Assembly (NCBI RefSeq): GCF_000286315.1
Contig: NZ_ALJG01000351.1
Span: forward strand, 1 to 41,896
Source of the DNA: Paenisporosarcina sp. TG20
GTDB lineage: Bacteria; Bacillota; Bacilli; Bacillales_A; Planococcaceae
Length of the DNA: 41,896 nucleotides
Reading direction: 5' to 3'
Shown: positions 18,385-26,385 of the stretch, piece by piece
How positions within the stretch are numbered: the stretch's first letter is position 1
Layout of the letters: every line of letters starts with the position of its first letter
Made by a program: the position numbers and the translations under genes
The notes under the pieces: model-generated
Told to the model about the DNA's origin: nothing
The model's database searches: none
The model's input: the letters and a program-made list of their open reading frames with translations, nothing else

Positions 18385-19329
18385 ATGCCAAGGAAATCAT
18401 TCTACACCGTAGGGAACATTCTTATTTTCGTATGTATGATATTACTAGTCTCCTGTAGCTCTAAAACAAAAGTCTTAGAAGAAATACCGACCAATACTTC
18501 GGATCTGCCAACGATAACTATTGGATCTAAACTGTTTACAGAACAGTATATTTTAATGGCGATGACATCGTTACTTTTACGAGATAATAGCTATAAAGTC
18601 AATGAAATACGTTTTTTAGATAGTCCTACTATCCGTAACGCGATTGAACAACAATTAATTGATATATATTGGGAATATACGAGTACTGCTAGGATTATCT
18701 TTCATAAGCAACCGGTAATTTATGACTTTGACGAAGTATATAATGCAGTGAAGGAATATGATGAAATCGATAATTTAATTTGGCTTGAAAGAAGTGACTT
18801 TAATAGTAGCTGGGGAGTAATTGTAAGGAAATCTTTTGCTGATAAACATCAATTGGTGACGATTAGCGACTTGATAGATTATATGAAGGAAAGTGATGCT
18901 CCATTAAAGTTTGCAACAAATGATGAATTTCTGATTCGAGAGGATGGGCTAGGCCATTTACAACAAGTGTATGATTTATCCTTAAATGATCATCAAGTAC
19001 TTCCAGTAGATACGAACTTATTGACACTTGCGGTAAAAGAGGGTAGAGTAGGCGTTTCAATTGGAATGATTTCAGACAGTCGGATTAGTGAATACGACTT
19101 AATTGTACTCCATGATGATCAACAAGCCTTTCCGTCGTATCACGCAACACCAGTCGCTACTCAGGAATTAGTAGAGGAACATCCTACTGTAAAAATACTA
19201 CTAAATCAACTCTCTAAAAGTATTACACATCAAGATATGATCGAGCTAAATTATCAAGTAGATGTACTCCAAAATGATGTAATAAAAGTTGCAAAAGCAT
19301 TTCTCATTGAGAAGGGTTTATTAAATTAA
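18385..19329 (+). CDS. OpuAC/ProX-type substrate-binding lipoprotein, no permease
   Basis: 314 residues. The signal peptide ends in the lipobox LVSC, so it is a membrane-anchored lipoprotein. The mature part follows the glycine-betaine/choline binding-protein family (OpuAC fold): TIGSKLFTEQYIL, IDIYWEYTSTA, FATNDEFLIREDGLGHLQQ and LHDDQQAFPSYHATPV. Family members mostly read DIYPEYTGTA, so ligand-site residues differ. I use the ATG at 18385 because AAGGTGG lies 5 nt upstream, not the GTG at 18376. It starts 10 bp after the regulator gene, and no ABC permease or ATPase for it is nearby. The likely role is to present a quaternary amine to the kinase rather than transport it. That role is inference. 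Confidence 0.85.
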   Translation: MPRKSFYTVGNILIFVCMILLVSCSSKTKVLEEIPTNTSDLPTITIGSKLFTEQYILMAMTSLLLRDNSYKVNEIRFLDSPTIRNAIEQQLIDIYWEYTSTARIIFHKQPVIYDFDEVYNAVKEYDEIDNLIWLERSDFNSSWGVIVRKSFADKHQLVTISDLIDYMKESDAPLKFATNDEFLIREDGLGHLQQVYDLSLNDHQVLPVDTNLLTLAVKEGRVGVSIGMISDSRISEYDLIVLHDDQQAFPSYHATPVATQELVEEHPTVKILLNQLSKSITHQDMIELNYQVDVLQNDVIKVAKAFLIEKGLLN

Positions 19330-19367
19330 ATTTGTAACCGATCATGTATAAAAATAGACGTAGTTAA

Positions 19368-19397
19368 AAGATCAGTTCAAAAATTGGTCTTCTTTTT
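19368..19397 (+). terminator. First terminator after the signalling operon
   Basis: AAGATCAGTT pairs with AATTGGTCTT (10 bp, two G-U pairs), followed by CTTTTTCC. Confidence 0.7.
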
Positions 19398-19410
19398 CCT
19401 GTTGTTATAG

Positions 19411-19450
19411 AAAAAACTCGTACCTCTTCTGAGAGGGCACGAGTTTTTTT
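19411..19450. terminator. Second, bidirectional-looking terminator
   Basis: ACTCGT-A-CCTCT pairs with AGAGG-GC-ACGAGT around TCTG. An A-run precedes and TTTTTTT follows, so it could act in both directions. It insulates the signalling operon from the lyase operon. Confidence 0.85.
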
Positions 19451-19553
19451 ATTTAAGTAGAATCAAATAATTGTAGATATTTTATTCACCTTTATAACTA
19501 AATTACTTTTTGAATTGCTTGAATGTTAAGAACAATTAAAAAATTTACCTAGA

Positions 19554-19595
19554 TTGTAGAAAAAATCTACAGTTAAGTGAAGAAAATTTCTACAA
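19554..19595. promoter_or_regulatory. Cluster of TGTAGA half-sites, possible activator site
   Basis: TGTAGA-AAAAA-TCTACA (19555-19571) is a perfect dyad, and a further TTTCTACAA lies at 19587-19595. The cluster sits about 190-230 bp before the lyase start, where an upstream activating site of an NtrC-type regulator would be expected. Binding by the adjacent regulator is inference. Confidence 0.4.
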
Positions 19596-19664
19596 ACCTA
19601 GAAGAAAAAACAATGCTAACATACATTTAAATCATTCTTTTGAATTTTTTAATACTAAATTGAC

Positions 19665-19678
19665 TGAAAGCGCTTTAA
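19665..19678. promoter_or_regulatory. cre-like box upstream of the lyase operon
   Basis: TGAAAGCGCTTTAA fits the CcpA consensus TGWAARCGYTWNCW except at one position. It lies about 107 bp before the lyase start, just past a weak TAATAC -10 candidate (19650-19655). This suggests carbon catabolite repression. Confidence 0.6.
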
Positions 19679-19784
19679 ACACAAAGGGGGTAAATATTAA
19701 AACTACTGAATTAAAATAAAAAAATTGACTATTGTTCTCTTAAGAAATTATTCAAGATTAATGAAAAGAGAAGAAGGTGTTTGA

Positions 19785-21131
19785 TTGAAAGAGATAAGGA
19801 TGGAAGAAGACTCATTCGGATCAATGGCACTTCCAGTAGATGCCCTGTACGGAATTAATACGTATAGAGCAATTGAAAATCTATCATTCTCAAATAAAAT
19901 TTTACAAGGTTACCCCGAATATATTTCAGCTCTAGTTGTTGTAAAAAAAGCTGGGGCAAAAGCAAATATGGAAGCTATGGTTTTATCAGAAAAAATCGGT
20001 AATGCTATTATATCAGCTTGTGATGAGCTTTTAGCAGGAGAGAACCACCAACATTTCCTAATAGATATGTTACATGGTGGCGGTGGAATTGCTACAAATA
20101 TGAACATCAATGAAGTGATTTCTAATCTTACAAATAAAAAGTTTGGTAGTGCGGTTGGTGATTATTCACCCGTACATCCAATTGATCATGTAAATGCGTC
20201 ACAGTCAACATCTGATGTGTGCCATACCGCAAGTAGAATCGCATTAATTAAAAGTTTTAAGCCATTGCAGAATGAAATAGAAGCTGTTATTGGTAGCGTG
20301 GCTGAAAAAATAGCGGATTTTGGAGAGATTACAACCATTTCTCGCACTTGCCTACAAGACGCAATGCGAGTAAAGCTAGGTGAAACGTTTAGCGGGTATG
20401 AGGCTATGTTGAAGCGGCGTCTTGATTCAGTAAATGAAGCAGTAGAAAAGCTCCATCAGATAAACCTTGGTGGTACCGTTATCGGTTCTGGTATTGGTGC
20501 ACCAAAGGAATATCGCGATGTTGTCGTTCAAAAGCTTTGCGAGGCTTCTAATTTACGACTTTATCACCGCGAAAATTTGTTTGATGCAGCACAAAATATT
20601 GATGACATTGCAAACGTTTCAACTCAATTACGTCTATTAGCTTCAGGTCTAATCAAATTCGCAAAAGATTTACGACTTCTTTCATCAGGTCCTGAGGCCG
20701 GTTTTTCAGAGATAGTACTACCATCAGTTCAGGCTGGGTCGTCATTTTTCCCTGGTAAAGTAAATCCGGTTATACCAGAAACATTAATTCAATGTTGCTT
20801 TCAAATCATTGGCATTGATCAAACTGTCCAAGCGGCACTTGAGCATGGAGAGTTAAATTTAAATGTTTTTGAAGGCGCAGCAGTTACTAATAGTTTTGAT
20901 GCCATGAATATGCTTGAAAAAGCACTTAGGACCTTTCGGAAAAATTGTCTGAATGGGATAAAAGCAAATCTAGAAAGATGTGAGGAACTGTCAAACAGTT
21001 ATATTCCACTAGTTGTGGAATTGAAGGAAATGCTTGGATATTCAGTTACCTCCTCAATGATTAAAGAAAAAGGTAAAGAAGGAATAAAACAATATTTTAA
21101 TGGAGGCGTTAAAATTGACAAAAATAAATGA
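19785..21131 (+). CDS. Aspartase/fumarase-superfamily lyase with altered pocket
   Basis: 448 residues, near the usual aspartase length. The family landmarks are present: LPVDALYGINTYRAIENL, TNMNINEV, QSTSD (140-144), RTCLQDA and the signature loop GSSFFPGKVNPVIPE (318 on). Compared with Bacillus aspartase numbering as I recall it (this protein is +1), the carboxylate-binding and catalytic residues S140, T141, S318, K324 and N326 are kept. The three contacts to the substrate amino group, T101, N142 and H188, are I102, S143 and C189. So it is unlikely to be an aspartase. Elimination of a bulkier leaving group, such as trimethylamine or dimethyl sulfide, would fit the neighbours and recalls ergothionase. 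The TTG start has GAAGGTG 5 nt upstream. It overlaps the dehydrogenase gene by 17 bp. Confidence 0.85.
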   Translation: MKEIRMEEDSFGSMALPVDALYGINTYRAIENLSFSNKILQGYPEYISALVVVKKAGAKANMEAMVLSEKIGNAIISACDELLAGENHQHFLIDMLHGGGGIATNMNINEVISNLTNKKFGSAVGDYSPVHPIDHVNASQSTSDVCHTASRIALIKSFKPLQNEIEAVIGSVAEKIADFGEITTISRTCLQDAMRVKLGETFSGYEAMLKRRLDSVNEAVEKLHQINLGGTVIGSGIGAPKEYRDVVVQKLCEASNLRLYHRENLFDAAQNIDDIANVSTQLRLLASGLIKFAKDLRLLSSGPEAGFSEIVLPSVQAGSSFFPGKVNPVIPETLIQCCFQIIGIDQTVQAALEHGELNLNVFEGAAVTNSFDAMNMLEKALRTFRKNCLNGIKANLERCEELSNSYIPLVVELKEMLGYSVTSSMIKEKGKEGIKQYFNGGVKIDKNK

Positions 21132-22641
21132 AGTAATTGTTTTTGAAGGAATTGATCAACCAAAACTAGCATGGGCAAAAGAATGGCTAAAAGAACCGAA
21201 GAAACTTTATATCAATGGTCAATGGGTAAATAGTTCAGCTAATGAAACCATTGAATCTATTAATCCAGCGAATGGGCAAGTAACAGGATCGATTAACGGA
21301 GCAACAGAAGAAGACATCAACAAGGCTGTTCAGGCTGCAAGAGCTGCGTTTGATAATGGTCCGTGGCGCGATGTAACGCGAAAAGAGCGTGCCAAAAAGC
21401 TTCGTCAAATTAGTGCACTAATTAAAGAACACCAAGCAGAGCTAGCGACACTCGAATCGTTAGATAATGGAAAACTGTATACAGAGGCCTATAACGATGA
21501 CGTTCAAGAAGCATCTGACCTATTTGAATATTATGCAGGTTGGACAGATAAATACTACGGTGAGAGCAATCCAGTAGAAGGTGACTTTTTAAGCTATACA
21601 ACCCGTGATCCTGTTGGTGTATGTGGTCAAATCGTACCATTTAACTTTCCAATAGGAATGGCTGTTTGGAAGCTTTCACCTGCTCTTGCAATGGGTAATA
21701 CAGTTGTCTTGAAGCCTTCAAGCACTACATCGTATTCGGCTATTCGTTTAGTCGAGCTTATTGATGAAGCAGGGATTTTCCCTCCAGGAGTGTTGAACTT
21801 AATTCTTGGTAAAGGTTCAATTGGCTCTCACATTAGTCGCCATATGGATGTTGATAAAATTTCATTTACCGGTAGTACTCAAGTGGGCAAGAAATTGGTT
21901 CATGACTCTGCTGACTCAAACTTAAAACCTTTAACATTAGAGCTTGGAGGGAAATCACCGAATATTATTTTCAGTGACGCCCCTGACTTAGATGCAGCAA
22001 TTGAACGCTCTTTCTATGGACTATTTACCCATAAAGGAGAAAAATGTTCTGCACCTACTCGCCTCATCGCTCAACGTGATATTTACGATAAAGTAGTAGA
22101 AAAACTTGGAGAATATGCGAACAGCTATAAATGTGGTGATCCATTTGACCCTAAGAGTGACCAAGGAGCACAAGTTTCTAAAGCTCATATGGAATCTATC
22201 TTAAACTATATTGAAATTGGTAAAAGTGAAGGAGCTCGTCTTGTTGCAGGAGGAGAACGTGACATAACCGGTGAAAATGCAAATGGGTATTATGTTCGTC
22301 CGACTATTTTTGCTGATGTTGATAACAAAATGACGATTGCACAGGAAGAAATTTTTGGACCGGTATTATGTGTGATTCCTTTTGATACTGAGGAAGAAGC
22401 CGTTACGATGGCAAATGACACGATTTACGGATTAGCAGCAGGACTTTGGACAAATGATGTGTCCCGTGCTAATCGTGTAGCTAGAAAGCTAGAAGCAGGA
22501 ATGGTCTTTGTTAATAAATATGGTTGTTATGACTTTGCTAGTCCATTTGGTGGCTGGAAACAAAGTGGCTGGGGTAAAGAATATGCTGTCCATTCACTAC
22601 AATCGTATACAAAAACAAAAGCGATATGGATAGCCTTTTAA
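21115..22641 (+). CDS. NAD-dependent aldehyde dehydrogenase
   Basis: 508 residues of the BetB/DhaS-like ALDH superfamily, oxidising an aldehyde to an acid in the cytosol. PFNFPIGMAVWKLSPALAMG, LELGGKSPNI (general-base Glu), GEKCSAPTR (catalytic Cys), EEIFGPVLCVIPF and PFGGWKQSGWGKE are all present. I take the TTG at 21115, which has GGAGGCG at the right distance. The ATG at 21100 overlaps that site. It overlaps the lyase by 17 bp and is followed by the alcohol dehydrogenase, which suggests alcohol to aldehyde to acid. The N-terminal extension of about 30 residues is unusual. Betaine aldehyde is one possible substrate but is not shown by sequence. Confidence 0.92.
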   Translation: MTKINEVIVFEGIDQPKLAWAKEWLKEPKKLYINGQWVNSSANETIESINPANGQVTGSINGATEEDINKAVQAARAAFDNGPWRDVTRKERAKKLRQISALIKEHQAELATLESLDNGKLYTEAYNDDVQEASDLFEYYAGWTDKYYGESNPVEGDFLSYTTRDPVGVCGQIVPFNFPIGMAVWKLSPALAMGNTVVLKPSSTTSYSAIRLVELIDEAGIFPPGVLNLILGKGSIGSHISRHMDVDKISFTGSTQVGKKLVHDSADSNLKPLTLELGGKSPNIIFSDAPDLDAAIERSFYGLFTHKGEKCSAPTRLIAQRDIYDKVVEKLGEYANSYKCGDPFDPKSDQGAQVSKAHMESILNYIEIGKSEGARLVAGGERDITGENANGYYVRPTIFADVDNKMTIAQEEIFGPVLCVIPFDTEEEAVTMANDTIYGLAAGLWTNDVSRANRVARKLEAGMVFVNKYGCYDFASPFGGWKQSGWGKEYAVHSLQSYTKTKAIWIAF

Positions 22642-22673
22642 TAAAAAACCAGGGAGAATTGAGGGAACTAACG

Positions 22674-23840
22674 ATGATAATGAAAGCTGCAGTTATGACG
22701 GGTGTAGGAAGACCTCTTGAAATTTTGGCGGTCGATCTTGCGGAACCAAAGGCAAATGAAGTACTGGTGAAAATTGTTGCAACCGGTGTATGCCATAGTG
22801 ATTTAAACGCATTAAATGATGAAAAAACGCCGACACCAACAATTCTGGGTCATGAAGGTGCTGGCATAGTAGCGGCTGTCGGACCAAATGTATCAAAAGT
22901 TAAGGTCGGAGATAAAGTTGCTTTAAGTTGGGTTCCTTATTGTGGAACATGTGAATTTTGTGTAACTGGTGCTGTTCATTTATGCGAATCAGCTTTTGGA
23001 CCTATGTTTGCGGGAACTCTTTTAGATGGGACTTGTCGTTTAAGTAAAGAAGGGGAAAAGGTTTATCATAATTCCTTGTTATCTACATTTGCAGAATTTG
23101 CAGTTGTTCCAGAAATGTCATGTGTAAAACTGCCTGATGAAATGCCGCTTGCACAAGCATCATTAATTGGTTGCGGCGTCGCTACTGGTTATGGGGCAGC
23201 AGTGCATGCCGCAAAAGTGACTCCAGGATCGACTGTGGCCGTATTTGGTATTGGTGGTGTTGGTGTAAACGCCATTCAAGGAGCTCGTATTGCTGGTGCT
23301 TCAAAAATTATTGCTTGTGATGTAAAACCTGCAAACCTAGAAATCGCGAAAAAATTTGGAGCTACCCACACAGTTAATGTCGCCGAAGATAATGTTGAAG
23401 CAGTCTTGAAAGCGTTAACGAATGGCTTCGGTGTCCATTTTGCGATTGACTGTTCTGGTCATACAGGTGCAACAGAAACCGCATGGAAATCAGTACGTAA
23501 AGGTGGAACTGTTGTCGCAGTTGGTGCCTTTAATCCAACTATGTCATTATCTATCCCGGCAGGTGGGTTTCACCGTGTAGGAAAAATATTAAAAGGAAGT
23601 TTCTATGGAGATACACAGCCATTCCGCGATTTCCCAGCGATTGCACAACTATATCTTGACGGGAAATTTATGTTAGATGAACTTGTTCTTGATCGGATTA
23701 ATTTGGATGACATTAATAAAGCATTTGATGCCTTTCATGATTGCAGCTGTATAAATGTTGGTCGGTCGGTAATTGAACTATCTGAACAAGTAGCTGCAAA
23801 TGTTATTGATGAATATGAAGAGTTTGAGGTTGTTTCATAA
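22674..23840 (+). CDS. Zinc-dependent alcohol dehydrogenase
   Basis: 388 residues of the medium-chain ADH family. Catalytic zinc ligands lie in GVCHSDLNAL and LGHEGAG. The structural zinc cysteines are CGTCEFC-x7-C. The Rossmann motif GIGGVGVNAIQGARIAGA supports NAD(H) binding. Its length and motifs recall the class III/NDMA-type branch more than short secondary ADHs. I use the ATG at 22674, 7 nt after GAGGGA. An earlier in-frame ATG lies inside the ALDH gene. It follows the ALDH by 32 bp in the same operon and would feed it an aldehyde. The alcohol substrate is unknown. Confidence 0.9.
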   Translation: MIMKAAVMTGVGRPLEILAVDLAEPKANEVLVKIVATGVCHSDLNALNDEKTPTPTILGHEGAGIVAAVGPNVSKVKVGDKVALSWVPYCGTCEFCVTGAVHLCESAFGPMFAGTLLDGTCRLSKEGEKVYHNSLLSTFAEFAVVPEMSCVKLPDEMPLAQASLIGCGVATGYGAAVHAAKVTPGSTVAVFGIGGVGVNAIQGARIAGASKIIACDVKPANLEIAKKFGATHTVNVAEDNVEAVLKALTNGFGVHFAIDCSGHTGATETAWKSVRKGGTVVAVGAFNPTMSLSIPAGGFHRVGKILKGSFYGDTQPFRDFPAIAQLYLDGKFMLDELVLDRINLDDINKAFDAFHDCSCINVGRSVIELSEQVAANVIDEYEEFEVVS

Positions 23841-23870
23841 GGATAAGGAAGCGGTAATTATTTCAATAAA

Positions 23871-23900
23871 ATTCGACTACTCCAATGTGAGTAGTCGAAT
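23871..23900. repeat. Perfect 12-bp inverted repeat between ADH and BCCT genes
   Basis: ATTCGACTACTC and GAGTAGTCGAAT around CAATGT. On the plus strand no T-run follows, so it is more likely a stability or partial-termination hairpin than a full terminator. On the minus strand a TTTTATT run follows. It may let the transporter be expressed separately. Confidence 0.6.
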
Positions 23901-23957
23901 ACCAACTATCTTATAGTGGTTAGATCACAGTGTGATTTCATATAATTTGCGTTTGTG

Positions 23958-23971
23958 TGAAAGCGCTAACA
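23958..23971. promoter_or_regulatory. cre box before the BCCT transporter
   Basis: TGAAAGCGCTAACA matches every position of TGWAARCGYTWNCW. It lies 24 bp before the transporter ATG. CcpA would repress by roadblock if transcription starts upstream. A TATAAT at 23941 is a -10 candidate without a clear -35. Confidence 0.7.
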
Positions 23972-23994
23972 ATTAAAATGATGGAGGGAATATA

Positions 23995-25557
23995 ATGAAA
24001 AATATTAGACATACTGTGTTTTGGCCGCCTTTTCTTTTATTGATTGGAGCAGCTATCCTAAGCTTCGCGAGTAAAGATACTTTTGTAAAAGGAACAACAG
24101 ACGCAAATAATTGGGTTATCGCTAACATGGGATGGCTATTTAGCTTAACAGGATTATTGATGGTCGGTGCTTGTGTTGCGGTCTTTTTTTCTCCGTTGGG
24201 AAATGTCCGAATCGGAGGGGCTAAAGCTAAACCAATGTTAGGATACGTAAGTTGGTTTGCGATTACATTAACCACTACAATTGCTACGCTTACGTTCTGG
24301 GCATTGGTAGAGCCTGTGTACCATGTGTCATCACCTCCGCTTTCATTAGGTATTGAACCGAACAGTGCCGAAGCTGCCTTGTTTTCAATGTCTACGTTGT
24401 TTTTACACTGGACTATAACGCCTTATGCAATCTACTGTGTTCCTACAATTGTATTTGCATTTGCCTATTATAATATGCGGAAACCTTATAGCTTGAGTTC
24501 CGCCCTGGCGCCTCTTTTTGGTGATAAGATGAATGGCAGAACTGGTGCTATCGTCGATGGAGTTTCCCTGTATACATTGGCCCTAGGTATGGCGGCTTCG
24601 ATGGGAACAAGTATTTTAAATCTTTCTGGGGGCATTAATCATATTACCGGTATAAAAAGTACTCCTCTCCTTTGGGGGATCGTAGCTGCTGTAGTTACAG
24701 CTACCTTTGTAATTTCGGCTTCAACTGGACTGATGAAGGGAATAAGGGTGCTTTCTAATATCAATATGAGAGTATTTGTAATTATTACTATATTTGTATT
24801 TATAGTTGGTCCTACTACTTATATTTTAAATTTAGGTACAGAATCCTTGGGAGTTTATCTAAGTAACTTTTTCGAAAAAAGCTTATTTACTGGTGCGGCA
24901 GCAGACGATCTATGGCCACAGTGGTGGACAACTTTTTATTGGGCAAGTTGGTTTGCCTGGGCTTTAATCATATCTTTGTTTTTAGGACGAATTGCCTATG
25001 GTTATAAAGTGAAAACGGTTATATTGGTTAATTTTGTTTTACCTGCAGTATTTGGAGTGATTTGGATGACTGTTTTTGGTGGAACTGCTATTTCTATGCA
25101 GATGGCAGGAGCAGGTCTTTCTGAGGTAATGGCAAATAGTGGACCGGAAGCTGTTATCTATGCAGTGTTAGCAGCCTTGCCTTTGTCCAAAATAGTAATT
25201 CCGTTCTTTATATTTATTGTCTTTATCACCTTTGTAACGGCTTGCGATTCCAACATTGCAGCTATGAGTGGAATTAGTTCAACGGGAATTACTCCAGAAA
25301 GCCCTGAACCAGGTATTCTGATTAAAGTCATTTGGGGTGTTACCGTCAGTGTCATCTCTTGGACTATGATCAGTTTTGCAAATATCGACGGTGTCAAAAT
25401 GCTAAACAATCTAGGTGGAGTACCAGCTTTATTTCTATCGTTTCTAGTATTTGGATCTTTAATCAAGATCATGATTGCTCCTCATAAATATGATAAAACG
25501 GAACAAGAAGACAAAAACAACGATCCTTTATCGTATGAGAACAAATCTGTATCTTAA
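23995..25557 (+). CDS. BCCT-family transporter
   Basis: 520 residues with about 12 transmembrane helices, of the betaine-choline-carnitine transporter family (secondary uptake of onium zwitterions). The family stretch that in BetP reads FYWAWW is FYWASWFAW here, so one Trp of the aromatic region is Ser. In the other cage helix LHWTITPYAIY keeps W..Y..Y. ALGMAASMGTSILNLSGG aligns with the unwound substrate helix. The C-terminus is short and lacks a long osmosensory tail, which suggests nutrient uptake rather than osmoprotection. GGAGGG precedes the ATG, and the gene has a perfect cre box. It probably imports the lyase substrate. Confidence 0.93.
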   Translation: MKNIRHTVFWPPFLLLIGAAILSFASKDTFVKGTTDANNWVIANMGWLFSLTGLLMVGACVAVFFSPLGNVRIGGAKAKPMLGYVSWFAITLTTTIATLTFWALVEPVYHVSSPPLSLGIEPNSAEAALFSMSTLFLHWTITPYAIYCVPTIVFAFAYYNMRKPYSLSSALAPLFGDKMNGRTGAIVDGVSLYTLALGMAASMGTSILNLSGGINHITGIKSTPLLWGIVAAVVTATFVISASTGLMKGIRVLSNINMRVFVIITIFVFIVGPTTYILNLGTESLGVYLSNFFEKSLFTGAAADDLWPQWWTTFYWASWFAWALIISLFLGRIAYGYKVKTVILVNFVLPAVFGVIWMTVFGGTAISMQMAGAGLSEVMANSGPEAVIYAVLAALPLSKIVIPFFIFIVFITFVTACDSNIAAMSGISSTGITPESPEPGILIKVIWGVTVSVISWTMISFANIDGVKMLNNLGGVPALFLSFLVFGSLIKIMIAPHKYDKTEQEDKNNDPLSYENKSVS

Positions 25558-25618
25558 CCATTTGTTCGGCAAGCTTCCTAAGTGAAATGTAGGAGTACCA
25601 TTTTCTCAATAAAAATCT

Positions 25619-25672
25619 AGCGAAAAAGAAGACCATAGCACACATGTGTTATGGTTTTCTCTTTCGCTGGTA
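25619..25672. terminator. Long imperfect hairpin after the BCCT gene
   Basis: AGCGAAA, AGAA and ACCATA pair in order with TATGGT, TTCT and TTTCGCT around CACATGTG. The T-run lies on the minus side (AAAAA at 25611-25615), so for plus-strand termination it is weak. Confidence 0.45.
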
Positions 25673-25685
25673 TAAGGCTCTGGGC

Positions 25686-25702
25686 CAATGTCATCAAGCT
25701 AA
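25686..25702. repeat. Solitary end of the IS4 element type
   Basis: CAATGTCATCAAGCTAA is identical to the first 17 bp of the intact IS4 element at 10135. No matching opposite end or transposase exists here, so it is a leftover end of a related element. Confidence 0.7.
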
Positions 25703-26053
25703 CCCCACTTTCATCTCAAGTACACGGAAATCCCTTCATATAGGGATTTCTGTTTTTTATTTGGTCACTACAATCTTTATTAGTTTATTCATATTATTCT
25801 TTCAATTCAATCGTGATCATTCTTTTTTCACAAATGTATATTTAGCGTACTTTTATTCGTATTCCAACTCCTCAATAATCACGATAGCAGAACAGAGCAA
25901 TACTATCCACTCCATCACTATTTTTCCTTAGGTCACTACAATTCGAAATTTAAAAGGGAAGTACTGTAATATCGGGATTTCGCGAATGAAAAATGGTCAT
26001 TTTCGGGTCTTTTCATGCTTTTTATAAATATTTTGATGAAACTTGGGCTAAAA
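25700..26053. repeat. 354-bp direct repeat, copy 1
   Basis: About 99% identical (three mismatches by eye) to 26386-26739, spacing 686 bp. It holds the hairpin GAAATCCCT/AGGGATTTC followed by TGTTTTTT (terminator-like on the plus strand) and two GGTCACTACAAT motifs. A 20-codon minus-strand frame (25853-25915, MEWIVLLCSAIVIIEELEYE) is present in both copies. Confidence 0.9.
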
Positions 26054-26100
26054 GTAAGACCTTTTCTGTAACAATAAAATTGACAGAACATAAAAATTAA

Positions 26101-26304
26101 GAAACCTTTCAAAATAGTGAGGAATTTAAAGGAAAAGCAAAATCACGCTATAAAATCGAATCGAAAAATAGTGAATTGAAACATAGACATGGGTATGATG
26201 TATCATCATATGCGGGTCTATTTGGTGTGCAGATGCAAGGAGCCATGGCCATATTCGCAGTAAACCTCAAACGAATTATGACCTTAATGAAGGAATCAGA
26301 GTAA
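26101..26304 (+). pseudogene. IS1182-family transposase C-terminal remnant
   Basis: The frame reads SEEFKGKAKSRYKIESKNSE, LKHRHGYDVSS and QGAMAIFAVNLKRI, the conserved C-terminal end of IS1182 transposases, to a TAA at 26302. There is no start, and a TAA lies just upstream. It is the part missing from the remnant at 11973-12305, in the same orientation. It sits exactly between the two 354-bp repeats. Confidence 0.85.
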
Positions 26305-26317
26305 ACAATATGAAAGA

Positions 26318-26361
26318 AAAGGAGACATTTCGTTTAAAATCGAACGAAATGTCTCCTTTTT
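26318..26361 (+). terminator. Terminator of the IS1182 remnant
   Basis: A perfect 17-bp stem AAAGGAGACATTTCGTT/AACGAAATGTCTCCTTT with an 8-nt loop and a T-run. Confidence 0.9.
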
Positions 26362-26385
26362 CAATTTAAACATACTTACAAATGT

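Noticed and set aside
19330-19784. Sigma-54 promoter for the lyase operon
   Set aside because: No GG-N10-GC spacing with TGGCA/TTGC similarity was found in this gap, although an NtrC-type regulator is adjacent.
25644-25931. 95-codon plus-strand open frame after the BCCT gene
   Set aside because: It spans a hairpin, an IS end and a terminator-like stem. The sequence is a duplicated IS-associated repeat and no start signal is present.
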